From: a virus | IMG/VR virus record: IMGVR_UViG_3300011113_000767 | Location: 1-40,207 of that record | Length of the DNA: 40,207 nt | Direction: 5' to 3' (one strand) | Translations under genes and position numbers: made by a program | The notes under the pieces: generated by a model | The model's database searches: none | The model's input: the letters and a program-made list of their open reading frames with translations, nothing else | What the model was told of the DNA's origin: nothing | Part shown: piece by piece, positions 33,358 through 40,207 of the stretch | Numbering within the stretch: the first letter of the stretch is position 1 | How the letters are laid out: the number at the start of each line of letters is the position of its first letter

Positions 33358-34119
33358 ATGACAGATCTAGGTATGTTCTTTACAGCCTACAAAGAAGGTA
33401 AAGCTGTAGATTTTTCTATAAGCACATTTTATGAGTTTTATCCCAATAGACCTGCATTTATCTACTCTGAGGGAGACGATTTTTCATACCTACAAGAGAA
33501 GTACAGTAGTCTAACATGTAAAGTTGTAGATGACGCCATGGCCAGCTGGCTTGTGAGAAATGTCAATTCTAACAATTTTAGACAAGTAGAAATTCAAAAA
33601 AAAATTGAAGACTATCTTGATATTGTAATTTCAAGGCACGTAGAAGCAACTATTAAGTGCAATACAGAATACATGTTATGCTCACAACCTGACGTTATGC
33701 TTCGTGGAAAATTAACTATCCCAAATAGTGTTTCTATGTTGCAGCCGCACGTTAATCATTACGCGTCTAGACCCGATGGAAGCTGTATTCAAAAATTTTT
33801 AAGTAAAATACCGGGATCAGCAAATTTTGAATGGTGGGGATATCCACAAATTTTTTCTTCAAAATCTTTTTTAAAAGGTGTTGATGTTGTCTATAAAAAT
33901 AAAGAACTATTTCATGATCTTCTCATGACAGATGAAAGAGTACATCATAGTGATATTTGGCTACCAGTATTTTTAGCTGCAGCCGGATATCATTCTGTTC
34001 ATAATCCAGAAGTTGTCGAATGTTTGCGCGATTCAAGCTGGAGAACTAGCAGTCACAAGCTTGTTCATCAGTTTAGAGACTACTATCCAAAATCTGGCTA
34101 TAATGGATTTCATGCGTAG
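33358..34119 (+). CDS. Putative GT-A-like glycosyltransferase
   Basis: I cannot name this 253-residue protein. MFFTAYKEGKAVDFSISTFY and FYPNRPAFIYSEGD at the N-terminus, and TEYMLCSQPDVMLRGKL around residue 110, follow the beta-strand and acidic-loop order of GT-A enzymes, with QPDVM where a DxD would be; the match is loose. Later FEWWGYPQIFSS and HHSDIWLPVFLAAAGY read like acceptor-site segments. It follows the GT-B-like gene after five bases and is overlapped at its end by the next gene, so it belongs to the operon. A non-catalytic sugar-binding role is possible. Confidence 0.45.
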   Translation: MTDLGMFFTAYKEGKAVDFSISTFYEFYPNRPAFIYSEGDDFSYLQEKYSSLTCKVVDDAMASWLVRNVNSNNFRQVEIQKKIEDYLDIVISRHVEATIKCNTEYMLCSQPDVMLRGKLTIPNSVSMLQPHVNHYASRPDGSCIQKFLSKIPGSANFEWWGYPQIFSSKSFLKGVDVVYKNKELFHDLLMTDERVHHSDIWLPVFLAAAGYHSVHNPEVVECLRDSSWRTSSHKLVHQFRDYYPKSGYNGFHA

Positions 34120-34897
34120 CAGTCTATTTAAAAATAACTTAATAATTGGTGAAAGCTCTCAGCTATCCAATTACATGTCCCCAGAACTAGTAAGAGTATC
34201 TTCTAGAAATATACCCAATCATATTTATCAGGCTAATTGGGAAAGAGTTTATATCTGTTTTGCAGAACAAAGAACAGTACATGCGCATGATATAGCTTTT
34301 AAAGAAGAGTTTAATAGAATTAATGTTGACTTAACACTAGAAGTTGCAAAAAAAATTAATGCAAAAGAAATTGTATATTTTTCAACTGTAGAACTTTGGA
34401 GTAATTGTTCCGGAGCTATTAGCTTAAATACGGACTTTAACTTTGAAGAAAACTATTACACTATTTCAAAATACAAAGCTGCTAAAATTTTAAAAGAAAT
34501 AGAAAATGTAATAATTTTATATCCTTTCAATTTTAATTCAAGATACAGAAGTTCTAATTTCTTAATGGGTAAGATTTTTCAGTCATTGCTTTGTAAAAAA
34601 AAGATAGAAGTTGGAAATCTAGACTGGAATAGAGATATTTTGCACGCTAAATGGGTTGCTAGTCAAGCTGAAATTACAAAACAATCACAGATTATAGGAT
34701 CCGGTACCTATTTTAATGTCAGAGAGTATGCTAAAGATCTCTATAAAAAATTTAATATGAACTATGAAGAATATGTCACTGAGTCTAGACAAAGCTCTCA
34801 AAAAAAATTAACGTATCTTAGCTCAGAAAAAATTCTTTATTCATACGATCAACTTCTCTCTGATACATTACTAGACTTAAAACAGTCTTATCTCTAA
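34103..34897 (+). CDS. Degenerate SDR/NAD-dependent epimerase-like protein
   Basis: The protein is about 264 residues from ATG 34103 (MDFMRSSLFKNN); ATG 34112 is equally likely, and an upstream in-frame ATG at 34013 would overlap the previous gene by over 100 bases. It resembles an extended short-chain dehydrogenase: EIVYFSTVELWS (about 89-100), the Tyr119-x-x-x-Lys123 pair in YYTISKYKAAKIL, then IILYPFNFNSRY. The usual GxxGxxG dinucleotide loop is reduced to LIIGESSQLS near the N-terminus, so NAD binding may be weak or altered. It could epimerise or reduce a nucleotide sugar, or act as a structural relic. Its gene overlaps the previous one by 17 bases. Confidence 0.58.
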   Translation: MDFMRSSLFKNNLIIGESSQLSNYMSPELVRVSSRNIPNHIYQANWERVYICFAEQRTVHAHDIAFKEEFNRINVDLTLEVAKKINAKEIVYFSTVELWSNCSGAISLNTDFNFEENYYTISKYKAAKILKEIENVIILYPFNFNSRYRSSNFLMGKIFQSLLCKKKIEVGNLDWNRDILHAKWVASQAEITKQSQIIGSGTYFNVREYAKDLYKKFNMNYEEYVTESRQSSQKKLTYLSSEKILYSYDQLLSDTLLDLKQSYL

Positions 34898-34934
34898 TAC
34901 ACTTTCTATCTAACTTGTTATATTCAAGAAAAAC

Positions 34935-35336
34935 ATGAATAGAAGATATCTGCCTACACTATCAGAGCTAATTGATAGACTCTCAATTCTTCAGCTAAAA
35001 GAAGTCTTTATTACTGAACATAAAAAAGAATATTCAGAAGAAATTAAAGACATTGTTTATGACATACAACAATGCTTAAATGATTCAAATATAGTCCTCT
35101 CTGCAGAAGACGTTAGAGCTATTGTTGTACTTTCACAAATGAATCTTCACATATGGCATAATGAGTCAAACTATAGAAAAGGCATTAAAGATGGTAATAA
35201 TCTAGAGCTTACTCATGGTCTTAATGGAATACGAAATACAGCCAAGAATAAGATTCAAGAGTCGGCAGGCGGAAGAAAAGATTATAAAATTGACTGTTTA
35301 GCAGCAGACTTTAAAGACTGGGAGGTAAGCTGGTGA
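34935..35336 (+). CDS. Conserved-type helical protein in the glycan operon, unknown
   Basis: The function of this 133-residue protein is unknown to me. It starts MNRRYLPTLSELIDRLSILQLKEVF, is helical with an acidic middle (EHKKEYSEEIKDIVYDIQQ), has VRAIVVLSQMNLHIWHNESN and a glycine-bearing basic stretch (SAGGRKDYK), and ends CLAADFKDWEVSW. No metal or catalytic motif is obvious. Its stop overlaps the GTG start of the methyltransferase that follows (GTGA), which has GGAGG inside this gene, so the two are coupled. I recall similar proteins in other phage glycan regions but cannot verify this. Confidence 0.55.
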   Translation: MNRRYLPTLSELIDRLSILQLKEVFITEHKKEYSEEIKDIVYDIQQCLNDSNIVLSAEDVRAIVVLSQMNLHIWHNESNYRKGIKDGNNLELTHGLNGIRNTAKNKIQESAGGRKDYKIDCLAADFKDWEVSW

Positions 35337-35980
35337 CTATTACATTAAAAGACAAGATTTTAGAAAGACTAAACTTTTACTCCGATAGATTTTATCAAGA
35401 AGGATCTTGTGGAGCTAGACCGAATGGATGTCATTCTATAGAATGTGCTAATAGAAAAAGGCATTATACTGACAAAAATCTATACCACTCTTATGGTGAA
35501 TTTTACGCAAGCCTAATAACAAATTTACTTGGAAGTCAAAAAGAAGAAGACTTTTCAATAATGGAGCTAGGAACATATTTTGGCGGATCAGTTGCTGCGT
35601 GGTGTGAATCATTACCACAAGCTTTTATTTGCGGTGTTGACCAAAATTTAGATCGATTATGGATAGATCCAAGCAACTATCCTAACTTAAAACTAATTTC
35701 AGGCAATCATGAAAGTCTACTAACATATGAGCCACTAGGAAGTAGAAAATTTGATCTTATAATCGACGATGGCTCACACATAGCCGATAATCAAATTAGT
35801 AACTTTTCTATACTCAAGAGCAAACTAAAACCAGGCGGCGTCTATGTTATTGAAGACATTTATCCTGAAAACGTCTATCCTGAAAATTTTTTAAATCAAT
35901 TTGAGAGAGTTGATTTCTCTAAAGACTCTGGTAGGGGAGACGATACGCTACTTGTTTACAAACACGATGAGGGAAAATGA
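35333..35980 (+). CDS. Class I methyltransferase, sugar/antibiotic-modifying type
   Basis: The 215-residue protein has SIMELGTYFGGSVAAW (75-90) as SAM-binding motif I, ICGVDQNLDR (99-108) as motif II and the metal-linked segment LIIDDGSHIADN (142-153), followed by KPGGVYVIEDI (166-176). This set, with IDDGSH, is that of MycF-like sugar O-methyltransferases and related capsule methyltransferases, which use a metal ion. It probably methylates a sugar hydroxyl of the glycan. The protein begins at GTG 35333, with a GGAGG ribosome-binding site seven bases upstream. Four bases overlap with each neighbour. Confidence 0.85.
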   Translation: MTITLKDKILERLNFYSDRFYQEGSCGARPNGCHSIECANRKRHYTDKNLYHSYGEFYASLITNLLGSQKEEDFSIMELGTYFGGSVAAWCESLPQAFICGVDQNLDRLWIDPSNYPNLKLISGNHESLLTYEPLGSRKFDLIIDDGSHIADNQISNFSILKSKLKPGGVYVIEDIYPENVYPENFLNQFERVDFSKDSGRGDDTLLVYKHDEGK

Positions 35981-36504
35981 ATAAAAAAGCATTAATATTG
36001 ACATATGAAAGTTATCAAGACCATGAGGTCATCTATCCATACTATCGACTAACAGAAGATGAGTATGATGTTGAAATTATGTCTAACAAACAAGGAAGAT
36101 TTTATGGCATATTAGGAACGTACATGAACGGAACTCATCTGCTAAGTGATCTGTCTGATGCAAGCAAAAGAGAAAACTTTTTAAAGTATGACTTACTTGT
36201 AATTCCTGGTGGAGTCAAGGCTCTAGAGTATCTTAGACAAGAAAAAGATGTCCTAGACTTTATTAATGAGTGGGATAAGAGAAAAAAAGTCATAGCTTGT
36301 ATTTGTCATGGTGCTCAACTTTTAATTTCTTCAAAAGTTGTTGAGGGAAGACAGATCTCTGGGTACTATAGTATTAAGGATGATATTAACAATGCAGGAG
36401 CAATATACGTTGATGCGCCCTTTGTTGTCTCTAACAATATTGTTACATCTCCGCATTATAAACACATGGGACCTTGGATGAAAAAAGCGATCAGCATGGT
36501 GTGA
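35977..36504 (+). CDS. DJ-1/PfpI-family protein
   Basis: The 175-residue protein is a clear PfpI-type member of the DJ-1 superfamily: HEVIYPYYRLTEDEYDVEI (16-34) with the conserved Glu17, LLVIPGG (73-79), nucleophile elbow CICHGAQLL with Cys110-His111, and YSIKDDINNAGAIYVD near the end. The family includes deglycase/glyoxalase-like enzymes and proteases of debated activity. Key residues are intact. Its presence in a sugar cluster is odd; it might handle reactive dicarbonyls or act on a sugar intermediate. It overlaps the previous gene by ATGA. Confidence 0.88.
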   Translation: MNKKALILTYESYQDHEVIYPYYRLTEDEYDVEIMSNKQGRFYGILGTYMNGTHLLSDLSDASKRENFLKYDLLVIPGGVKALEYLRQEKDVLDFINEWDKRKKVIACICHGAQLLISSKVVEGRQISGYYSIKDDINNAGAIYVDAPFVVSNNIVTSPHYKHMGPWMKKAISMV

Positions 36505-36505
36505 G

Positions 36506-37180
36506 ATGAGTTATAAGACGAATATTGTTAAGAAACCATGGGGCTATGAATATCTAGTATATGAAAATGAAAATGTAGCTTTATGGTTTCTTAGTATTTT
36601 AAGGGACCAAAAAACTTCAATGCACTGTCACCCAAATAAAACTACGGGCCTGATGGTAATTGATGGAGATGCAGAAGTTTCTTTCTTATCTAATAAGTTA
36701 AGTCTATCTACAAAAGAAAAGACAATGATAAGAAAAGGACTTTTTCATTCTACACATGCAATTGGTTCTAATTTATGCATATTCGAAATTGAAACACCTG
36801 TCAATAAGCACGATCTTGTTAGACTTGAAGACAAATATGGAAGAACAGGTCAGCCTTATGAAGATGAGTCAAATGAATTACCAAAAGCAAGTGAATGTAT
36901 TTGGATCGATGAACCAGTCAAAGGATTGAGTAATTTCTATAATCTTGGTGGAAAAAAAATAGCTGTTCATCACATTGATAGCATGCAACATATGCAAAGA
37001 CTATTAGAACAAACTGATTCACACATTATGTTTTTAAGAGGAGGCCTCTTAACAGAGTATGACATTAATGTTGCAGGTCCCGGCGATATTGTAACCAAAG
37101 ATGTCTTAAAAAAATTGTTAAAAGTTTTTTCTAATATGTCTAATAACACGATTGTTTTAACTCATGAAGGTAACTTTTAA
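36506..37180 (+). CDS. Cupin protein, mannose-6-phosphate-isomerase-like
   Basis: The 224-residue protein opens with IVKKPWGYEYLVYEN, the KPWGxE start of type II phosphomannose isomerases and related cupins. The metal-binding cupin motif is SMHCHPNKTTG (His40, His42) with GDAEV, then GLFHSTHA (His81, His84). PVNKHDLVRLEDKYGR (98-113) is also typical of that group. The second half does not show a second cupin motif and is less conserved. It could isomerise a sugar phosphate feeding GDP-mannose or GDP-fucose, which would fit the GT11, but the substrate is not shown. It begins one base after the preceding stop. Confidence 0.75.
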   Translation: MSYKTNIVKKPWGYEYLVYENENVALWFLSILRDQKTSMHCHPNKTTGLMVIDGDAEVSFLSNKLSLSTKEKTMIRKGLFHSTHAIGSNLCIFEIETPVNKHDLVRLEDKYGRTGQPYEDESNELPKASECIWIDEPVKGLSNFYNLGGKKIAVHHIDSMQHMQRLLEQTDSHIMFLRGGLLTEYDINVAGPGDIVTKDVLKKLLKVFSNMSNNTIVLTHEGNF

Positions 37181-37182
37181 TT

Positions 37183-37569
37183 ATGAAAGATTTCCCGCCA
37201 GGATTTGAAAATGAGTCAAACAATATCGCAATTGACTTTGATGGTGTAATACACGATTTTAGTAAAGGTTTTCATGATGGAACATGCTACGGAGAACCCT
37301 TGCCCGGTGCAATTGAGTCAGTCAAGAAACTATCTAAAAAGTTCAATATTGTTATTTTTACTGCAAAAGCTAAACCAAACAGACCTCTTATTCAAGGTAA
37401 AACAGGAAAAGAGCATGTAGAAGATTGGCTTAAAAAGTATGAAATATTTTCTCTAGTAAAAGAAGTAACATCTGAAAAACCAAGAGCTTTTCTGTACATT
37501 GATGATAAAGGTTATAGATTTAGCAACTGGAATGATGCCTTGCTTTTTATAGAAAAGAATTATGAGTGA
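37183..37569 (+). CDS. Small HAD-family hydrolase
   Basis: The 128-residue protein has the HAD catalytic pair Asp18/Asp20 in IAIDFDGVIHDF, the second motif in VIFTAKAK (Thr60), Lys99 in SEKPRAF and Asp107-Asp108 in YIDDKGYRF. It is capless and similar in build to the HAD protein at 31272, though the sequences differ apart from these motifs. A phosphosugar or nucleotide phosphatase is likely. It begins three bases after the cupin stop, and its end overlaps the E1 alpha start by eight bases, tying it to the thiamine-diphosphate pair. Confidence 0.8.
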   Translation: MKDFPPGFENESNNIAIDFDGVIHDFSKGFHDGTCYGEPLPGAIESVKKLSKKFNIVIFTAKAKPNRPLIQGKTGKEHVEDWLKKYEIFSLVKEVTSEKPRAFLYIDDKGYRFSNWNDALLFIEKNYE

Positions 37570-38395
37570 ATACAGACTAAATGTATTTAAGCGAGCTTCG
37601 CTTTGCAGAAATTTTGAGAAAAAAGTTTTTGATCTTATAAAACTTAATACTTTTAAATTTCCAATTTATCTGTCTGCAGGCCAAGAATATATTGCAGCTT
37701 CAATTGCTGAATGTTTATCTTTAGCAAAGATTAATCCTAATATCTTTATTCAACACAGAGGACATTCAACTTATCTGTCTTTTGAAGCGCCTATAGAAGA
37801 ATTAATTGATGAACTTTTAGGAAGAAAAACAGGTTGTTCAAATGGCATGGGTGGATCTGCTTCAATTCAGTCTAGGCCTAAAAATATTTATGGTCACGAT
37901 GGCCTGATGGGAAGTCAAGTCCCAATCTCAGTTGGGCACTGTTATTCAACAAAAAAACCTACTATAGTTTTTATGGGTGATGCCTCTGCAGAAGAAGACT
38001 ATGTTTTAGGCGCACTTGGCTGGGCAGCTACTAAAAAACTACCAATATTATTTGTTGTTGAGGATAACAATCTTTCAATTCTCACAGAGAAAAAAGTTAG
38101 AAGAAGCTGGGAGATGGATGATGTTGCTAAATCGTTTGGAATGAGTGCGTTTAATATAAATGATGATCCGCACGAGATTCAAGAAGCTTTGACATCTGTG
38201 TTTGCTAGCCCGTTGCTTATAAATGTCAATACTCATAGAAAATATTGGCACGCTGGTGCAGGTATTGATGACGAAACTATCTATGACCGCTATGAAAATG
38301 AAATGAAGATATTAGGCATCAAGGCACAAGAAATACATGAAAGAACACATCTACATGTAGAGGAATTATGGCAAAGAACGTTAGAGAAACAATAA
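37562..38395 (+). CDS. Thiamine-diphosphate enzyme, E1 alpha-type subunit
   Basis: The 277-residue protein is the alpha half of a pyruvate-dehydrogenase-E1/transketolase-like enzyme. HRGHSTYL (65-72) and NGMGGSASIQ (94-103) are the usual E1 alpha segments, and the thiamine-diphosphate-binding motif is GDASAEED (139-146), ending in EDNN (167-170). The length is slightly short for E1 alpha (about 320-360 residues). It needs the beta subunit encoded next, whose gene starts 28 bases before this one ends. Such pairs normally decarboxylate 2-oxo acids and pass on an acyl or ketol unit. No lipoyl E2 or E3 gene is present, so transfer to a sugar or another carbonyl is more likely than a dehydrogenase complex. 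Confidence 0.88.
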   Translation: MSEYRLNVFKRASLCRNFEKKVFDLIKLNTFKFPIYLSAGQEYIAASIAECLSLAKINPNIFIQHRGHSTYLSFEAPIEELIDELLGRKTGCSNGMGGSASIQSRPKNIYGHDGLMGSQVPISVGHCYSTKKPTIVFMGDASAEEDYVLGALGWAATKKLPILFVVEDNNLSILTEKKVRRSWEMDDVAKSFGMSAFNINDDPHEIQEALTSVFASPLLINVNTHRKYWHAGAGIDDETIYDRYENEMKILGIKAQEIHERTHLHVEELWQRTLEKQ

Positions 38396-39279
38396 AGTCT
38401 CTTACTAAGAAACATCTAGAAAGTGGAAAAAGATGTTTTGGACAGTGTCTAACAGCTGTTGGATGGGTTGGCGGAACACTACCAGAGCTCTATGAGAAAG
38501 ACGGAATGGTTGAACTTTCGATGGCTGACGTCGCCGGAGGTTCTATTGTTACAGGAATTGCACTTGCAGGTGAAAGACCAATTTACGTTGTTAGATATCA
38601 GGGATTTCAGTGGTATAATGCACCTTCAATTGTTAACTACGCTGCCAAGTCAAAAGAAATTTGGGGAATACCCTGCCCCATCTTTGTCAGAAGTATTGCA
38701 ATGGAGGGCGGCGTAGGTCCAGTTGCAGGTTCATCACATCATTCGTTATATGATAGAATGCCAGGTTTAAAAATTGCTGCACCCATGACCCCAATTGAGT
38801 ATGAAAAAGTTTATGACTCTTTCATGAAAGATGACGTACCATATTACGTCTCAGAGCATAGAAAAAGTTATGATAATTGTGAAGAACTTGAAGATGAAAT
38901 ACATGAAAATTCCGACATAGTATTATTTCCAATATCAATTACAAGATTTTCAGCAAAAGATGCAAAACTAAAATTAGAAGAGCTTGGATACACTGTAAGT
39001 ATCGTTCATCAATTATGGATAAAACCTTTTACTGGGAAGCAAAAATCGGTAGATGCATTAAAAAACTCAAAAGCAGGTTTAGTAATTGATGATGACTACG
39101 CTCAAGGAGTTGCCACAAATATCGCTCATCAGCTTATGTTATCATCTAAAAAGACAGTCGATGTTTTAGGATTAGAAGAAAGAACAGCAGGTTTTCATCC
39201 AAGCGTTGACTTATTTCCACCAAGCTCTGAAAAAATAATCAATAAATGTCTAGAGTTACTATCGACTAAATTAACATGA
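38368..39279 (+). CDS. Thiamine-diphosphate enzyme, E1 beta-type subunit
   Basis: The 303-residue protein matches the transketolase pyrimidine-binding and C-terminal domains of E1 beta. FGQCLTAVGWVGGT and VELSMADVAGGSIVTGIALA form the N-terminal part, GVGPVAGSSHHSLYDRMPGL is the His-rich loop of E1 beta, IAAPMTPIEYEKVYDSFM follows, and the C-terminal domain has VSIVHQLWIKPF. The catalytic Glu of E1 beta, which activates the cofactor, would lie near MADVAGG, where the usual Glu is not obvious; activity may therefore be altered. The ATG lies inside the alpha gene, giving a 28-base overlap. The pair is translated together. Confidence 0.85.
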   Translation: MAKNVRETIKSLTKKHLESGKRCFGQCLTAVGWVGGTLPELYEKDGMVELSMADVAGGSIVTGIALAGERPIYVVRYQGFQWYNAPSIVNYAAKSKEIWGIPCPIFVRSIAMEGGVGPVAGSSHHSLYDRMPGLKIAAPMTPIEYEKVYDSFMKDDVPYYVSEHRKSYDNCEELEDEIHENSDIVLFPISITRFSAKDAKLKLEELGYTVSIVHQLWIKPFTGKQKSVDALKNSKAGLVIDDDYAQGVATNIAHQLMLSSKKTVDVLGLEERTAGFHPSVDLFPPSSEKIINKCLELLSTKLT

Positions 39280-39758
39280 TATTTTCTGATGTCAAAGAGT
39301 ATGAAGCAAGTTATTACAGTGACTACAGAGGAGACTTGTGGACTCTGTGGAAAGAGGATGAAACATATCCGTCTATTAAATTTAATCATGACAAAGTTTC
39401 AACATCAAGAAAGAATGTGCTAAGAGGCATTCATGGCGATTTTAAGTCAACTAAATTGGTAACGTGCCTGTTTGGCGAAATTTATTTTGTAGTTGTCGAC
39501 AATCGCCCAGACTCACCCACATTTAAAAAGTGGGACTGGGTTATGTTGAGTGACAAAAATAAGAAGTCTATATTACTTCCGCCTGGTTTCGGTAATGGAT
39601 TCCTTGTAATGAGTAAACAGTCTGTGTTTCATTATAAGTGGTCTTACGAGGGCACATATCCCGATGTTGATGAACAATTTACTATTAAATGGAATGATTC
39701 TACTATCGGAATTGACTGGCCGATTTTAAATCCAATTTTACAAAAAAGAGACAAGTGA
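39276..39758 (+). CDS. RmlC-like dTDP-sugar 3,5-epimerase or isomerase
   Basis: The 160-residue protein has the RmlC cupin core: STSRKNVLRGIHGD with His53, TKLVTCLFGEIYFVVVD, then NRPDSPTFKKW and LLPPGFGNGFLV, and ends in a TIGIDWPI tail typical of RmlC. The usual partner residue after RGxH is changed (RGIHGD rather than RGLHFQ), and the length is short against RmlC (about 180 residues). It likely epimerises or isomerises a 4-keto-6-deoxy nucleotide sugar. The lack of rmlA, rmlB and rmlD in the window means that the substrate is not necessarily dTDP-rhamnose precursor. It starts in an ATGA overlap with the E1 beta stop. Confidence 0.82.
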   Translation: MIFSDVKEYEASYYSDYRGDLWTLWKEDETYPSIKFNHDKVSTSRKNVLRGIHGDFKSTKLVTCLFGEIYFVVVDNRPDSPTFKKWDWVMLSDKNKKSILLPPGFGNGFLVMSKQSVFHYKWSYEGTYPDVDEQFTIKWNDSTIGIDWPILNPILQKRDK

Positions 39759-39762
39759 CAAT

Positions 39763-40207
39763 ATGCAAAACTTCAAATGGCCTCTAATCAATGACAACGT
39801 GTCAGACAGTGATAAAAAAGCTTTAATAAAATTTCTTTCTGAGCCTGGTGTGAGGCTGACGCAAGGAAAAAAGGTACAAGAGTTTGAGAATAAATGGTCC
39901 GAGTGGCTCGGCGTTTCTTATAGCGTATTTGTTAACTCGGGCGCTTCCGCAAACTACATTATGACTGCAATTTGCCGAGACGTAAAAGGTGCAGGCGAGA
40001 TAATTGTACCTCCTCTTGGTTGGGTCTCTGATATCGCTGCCGTCGTAAATCTCGGCATGACTCCCGTGTTTGTTGACGTCTCAATGGAAAATTTAGCAAT
40101 TACTGCTGAAAATATTGAAGAGGCAATAACAGAAAATACAAAAGCACTAGTTTTAGTTCATACGCTAGGATTTAATGGCATAAATAATAAAATTATTGAA
40201 CTTGCAA
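39763..40207 (+). CDS. DegT/DnrJ/EryC1-type PLP sugar enzyme, partial (N-terminus)
   Basis: The gene starts at ATG 39763, five bases after the RmlC-like stop, and runs off the right edge, leaving 148 residues. It shows the DegT fold: LTQGKKVQEFENKWSEWLG, FVNSGASANYI (about 56-66) for PLP phosphate, IIVPPLGWVSD, and MTPVFVDVSMENLAI. LVHTLGFNG (131-139) is closer to the HTLGNP segment of RfbH/ColD-type 3-dehydrases than to the HxYG of most aminotransferases. The catalytic Lys (or His in RfbH) lies beyond the window, so aminotransferase and dehydrase are both open. It would modify a 4-keto-6-deoxy nucleotide sugar. Confidence 0.85.
   Translation, partial: MQNFKWPLINDNVSDSDKKALIKFLSEPGVRLTQGKKVQEFENKWSEWLGVSYSVFVNSGASANYIMTAICRDVKGAGEIIVPPLGWVSDIAAVVNLGMTPVFVDVSMENLAITAENIEEAITENTKALVLVHTLGFNGINNKIIELA

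Noticed and set aside
34013-34102. Upstream extension of the SDR-like gene to ATG 34013
   Set aside because: It would overlap the previous gene by 107 bases, and the added residues do not look like protein; ATG 34103 or 34112 fits better.
25070-40207. The glycan operon as host bacterial DNA joined by misassembly
   Set aside because: The gene density, overlaps and A+T-rich composition match the rest, and marine T4-like phages are known to carry sugar genes. It cannot be fully excluded without read mapping.

Overview
The window reads as part of the genome of a large, A+T-rich tailed phage, distantly T4-like and most likely marine. It is a contig fragment cut inside a gene at both ends. Evidence for a phage is the combination of a gp47/SbcD-like nuclease, a gp61-like zinc-finger/TOPRIM primase, a RuvC-fold nuclease, a gp4-like (TnsA-fold) head-completion protein, a block of very large virion proteins, and a PIN-PhoH ATPase, DinG/XPD helicase and ClpP packed head to tail with almost no spacing. 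All assignments come from reading motifs by eye; no database search was run.

Layout. (1) 1-2234, minus strand: replication/recombination genes (SbcD-like, primase, RuvC-like) and the head-completion nuclease. (2) 2234-17559, minus strand: seven virion structural genes, carrying a LamG-like domain, Ig/fibronectin-III-like domains, a 1545-residue protein of unknown family, and two shared modules: a common C-terminus in two proteins and a common N-terminus in two others. (3) 17613-24981, mostly minus strand: PhoH, helicase, ClpP, a histone-H1-like protein, several small conserved unknowns, a stand-alone chaperonin apical-domain-like protein and a coiled-coil membrane protein. One plus-strand gene, a 92-residue sigma region-4-like protein, sits alone in this block. 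(4) 25070-40207, plus strand: a long glycan-biosynthesis operon of about 20 genes, many joined by ATGA or GTGA stop/start overlaps.

The plus-strand operon encodes glycosyltransferases of several folds (a GT-B/GT2 fusion, GT2, GT11 fucosyltransferase, GT6, GT4, an HtrL/YibB protein and two less certain ones), two class I methyltransferases, two small HAD phosphatases, a DJ-1/PfpI protein, a mannose-6-phosphate-isomerase-like cupin, a degenerate SDR epimerase, a split thiamine-diphosphate enzyme (E1 alpha and beta), an RmlC-like epimerase and the start of a DegT/RfbH-type PLP enzyme. Together they look able to make or alter an activated deoxy or branched sugar and assemble a complex oligosaccharide. 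Whether it ends up on the virion, the host surface or DNA cannot be read from the sequence.

The points most worth a second look are the GT11-GT6 pair, which resembles the two last steps of ABO-type antigen synthesis; the E1 alpha/beta pair beside RmlC and an RfbH-like enzyme; and the chaperonin-apical-like protein without an ATPase domain. No tRNA, rRNA, CRISPR array, insertion sequence or integrase was seen, and no stretch over 300 bases lacks a gene.
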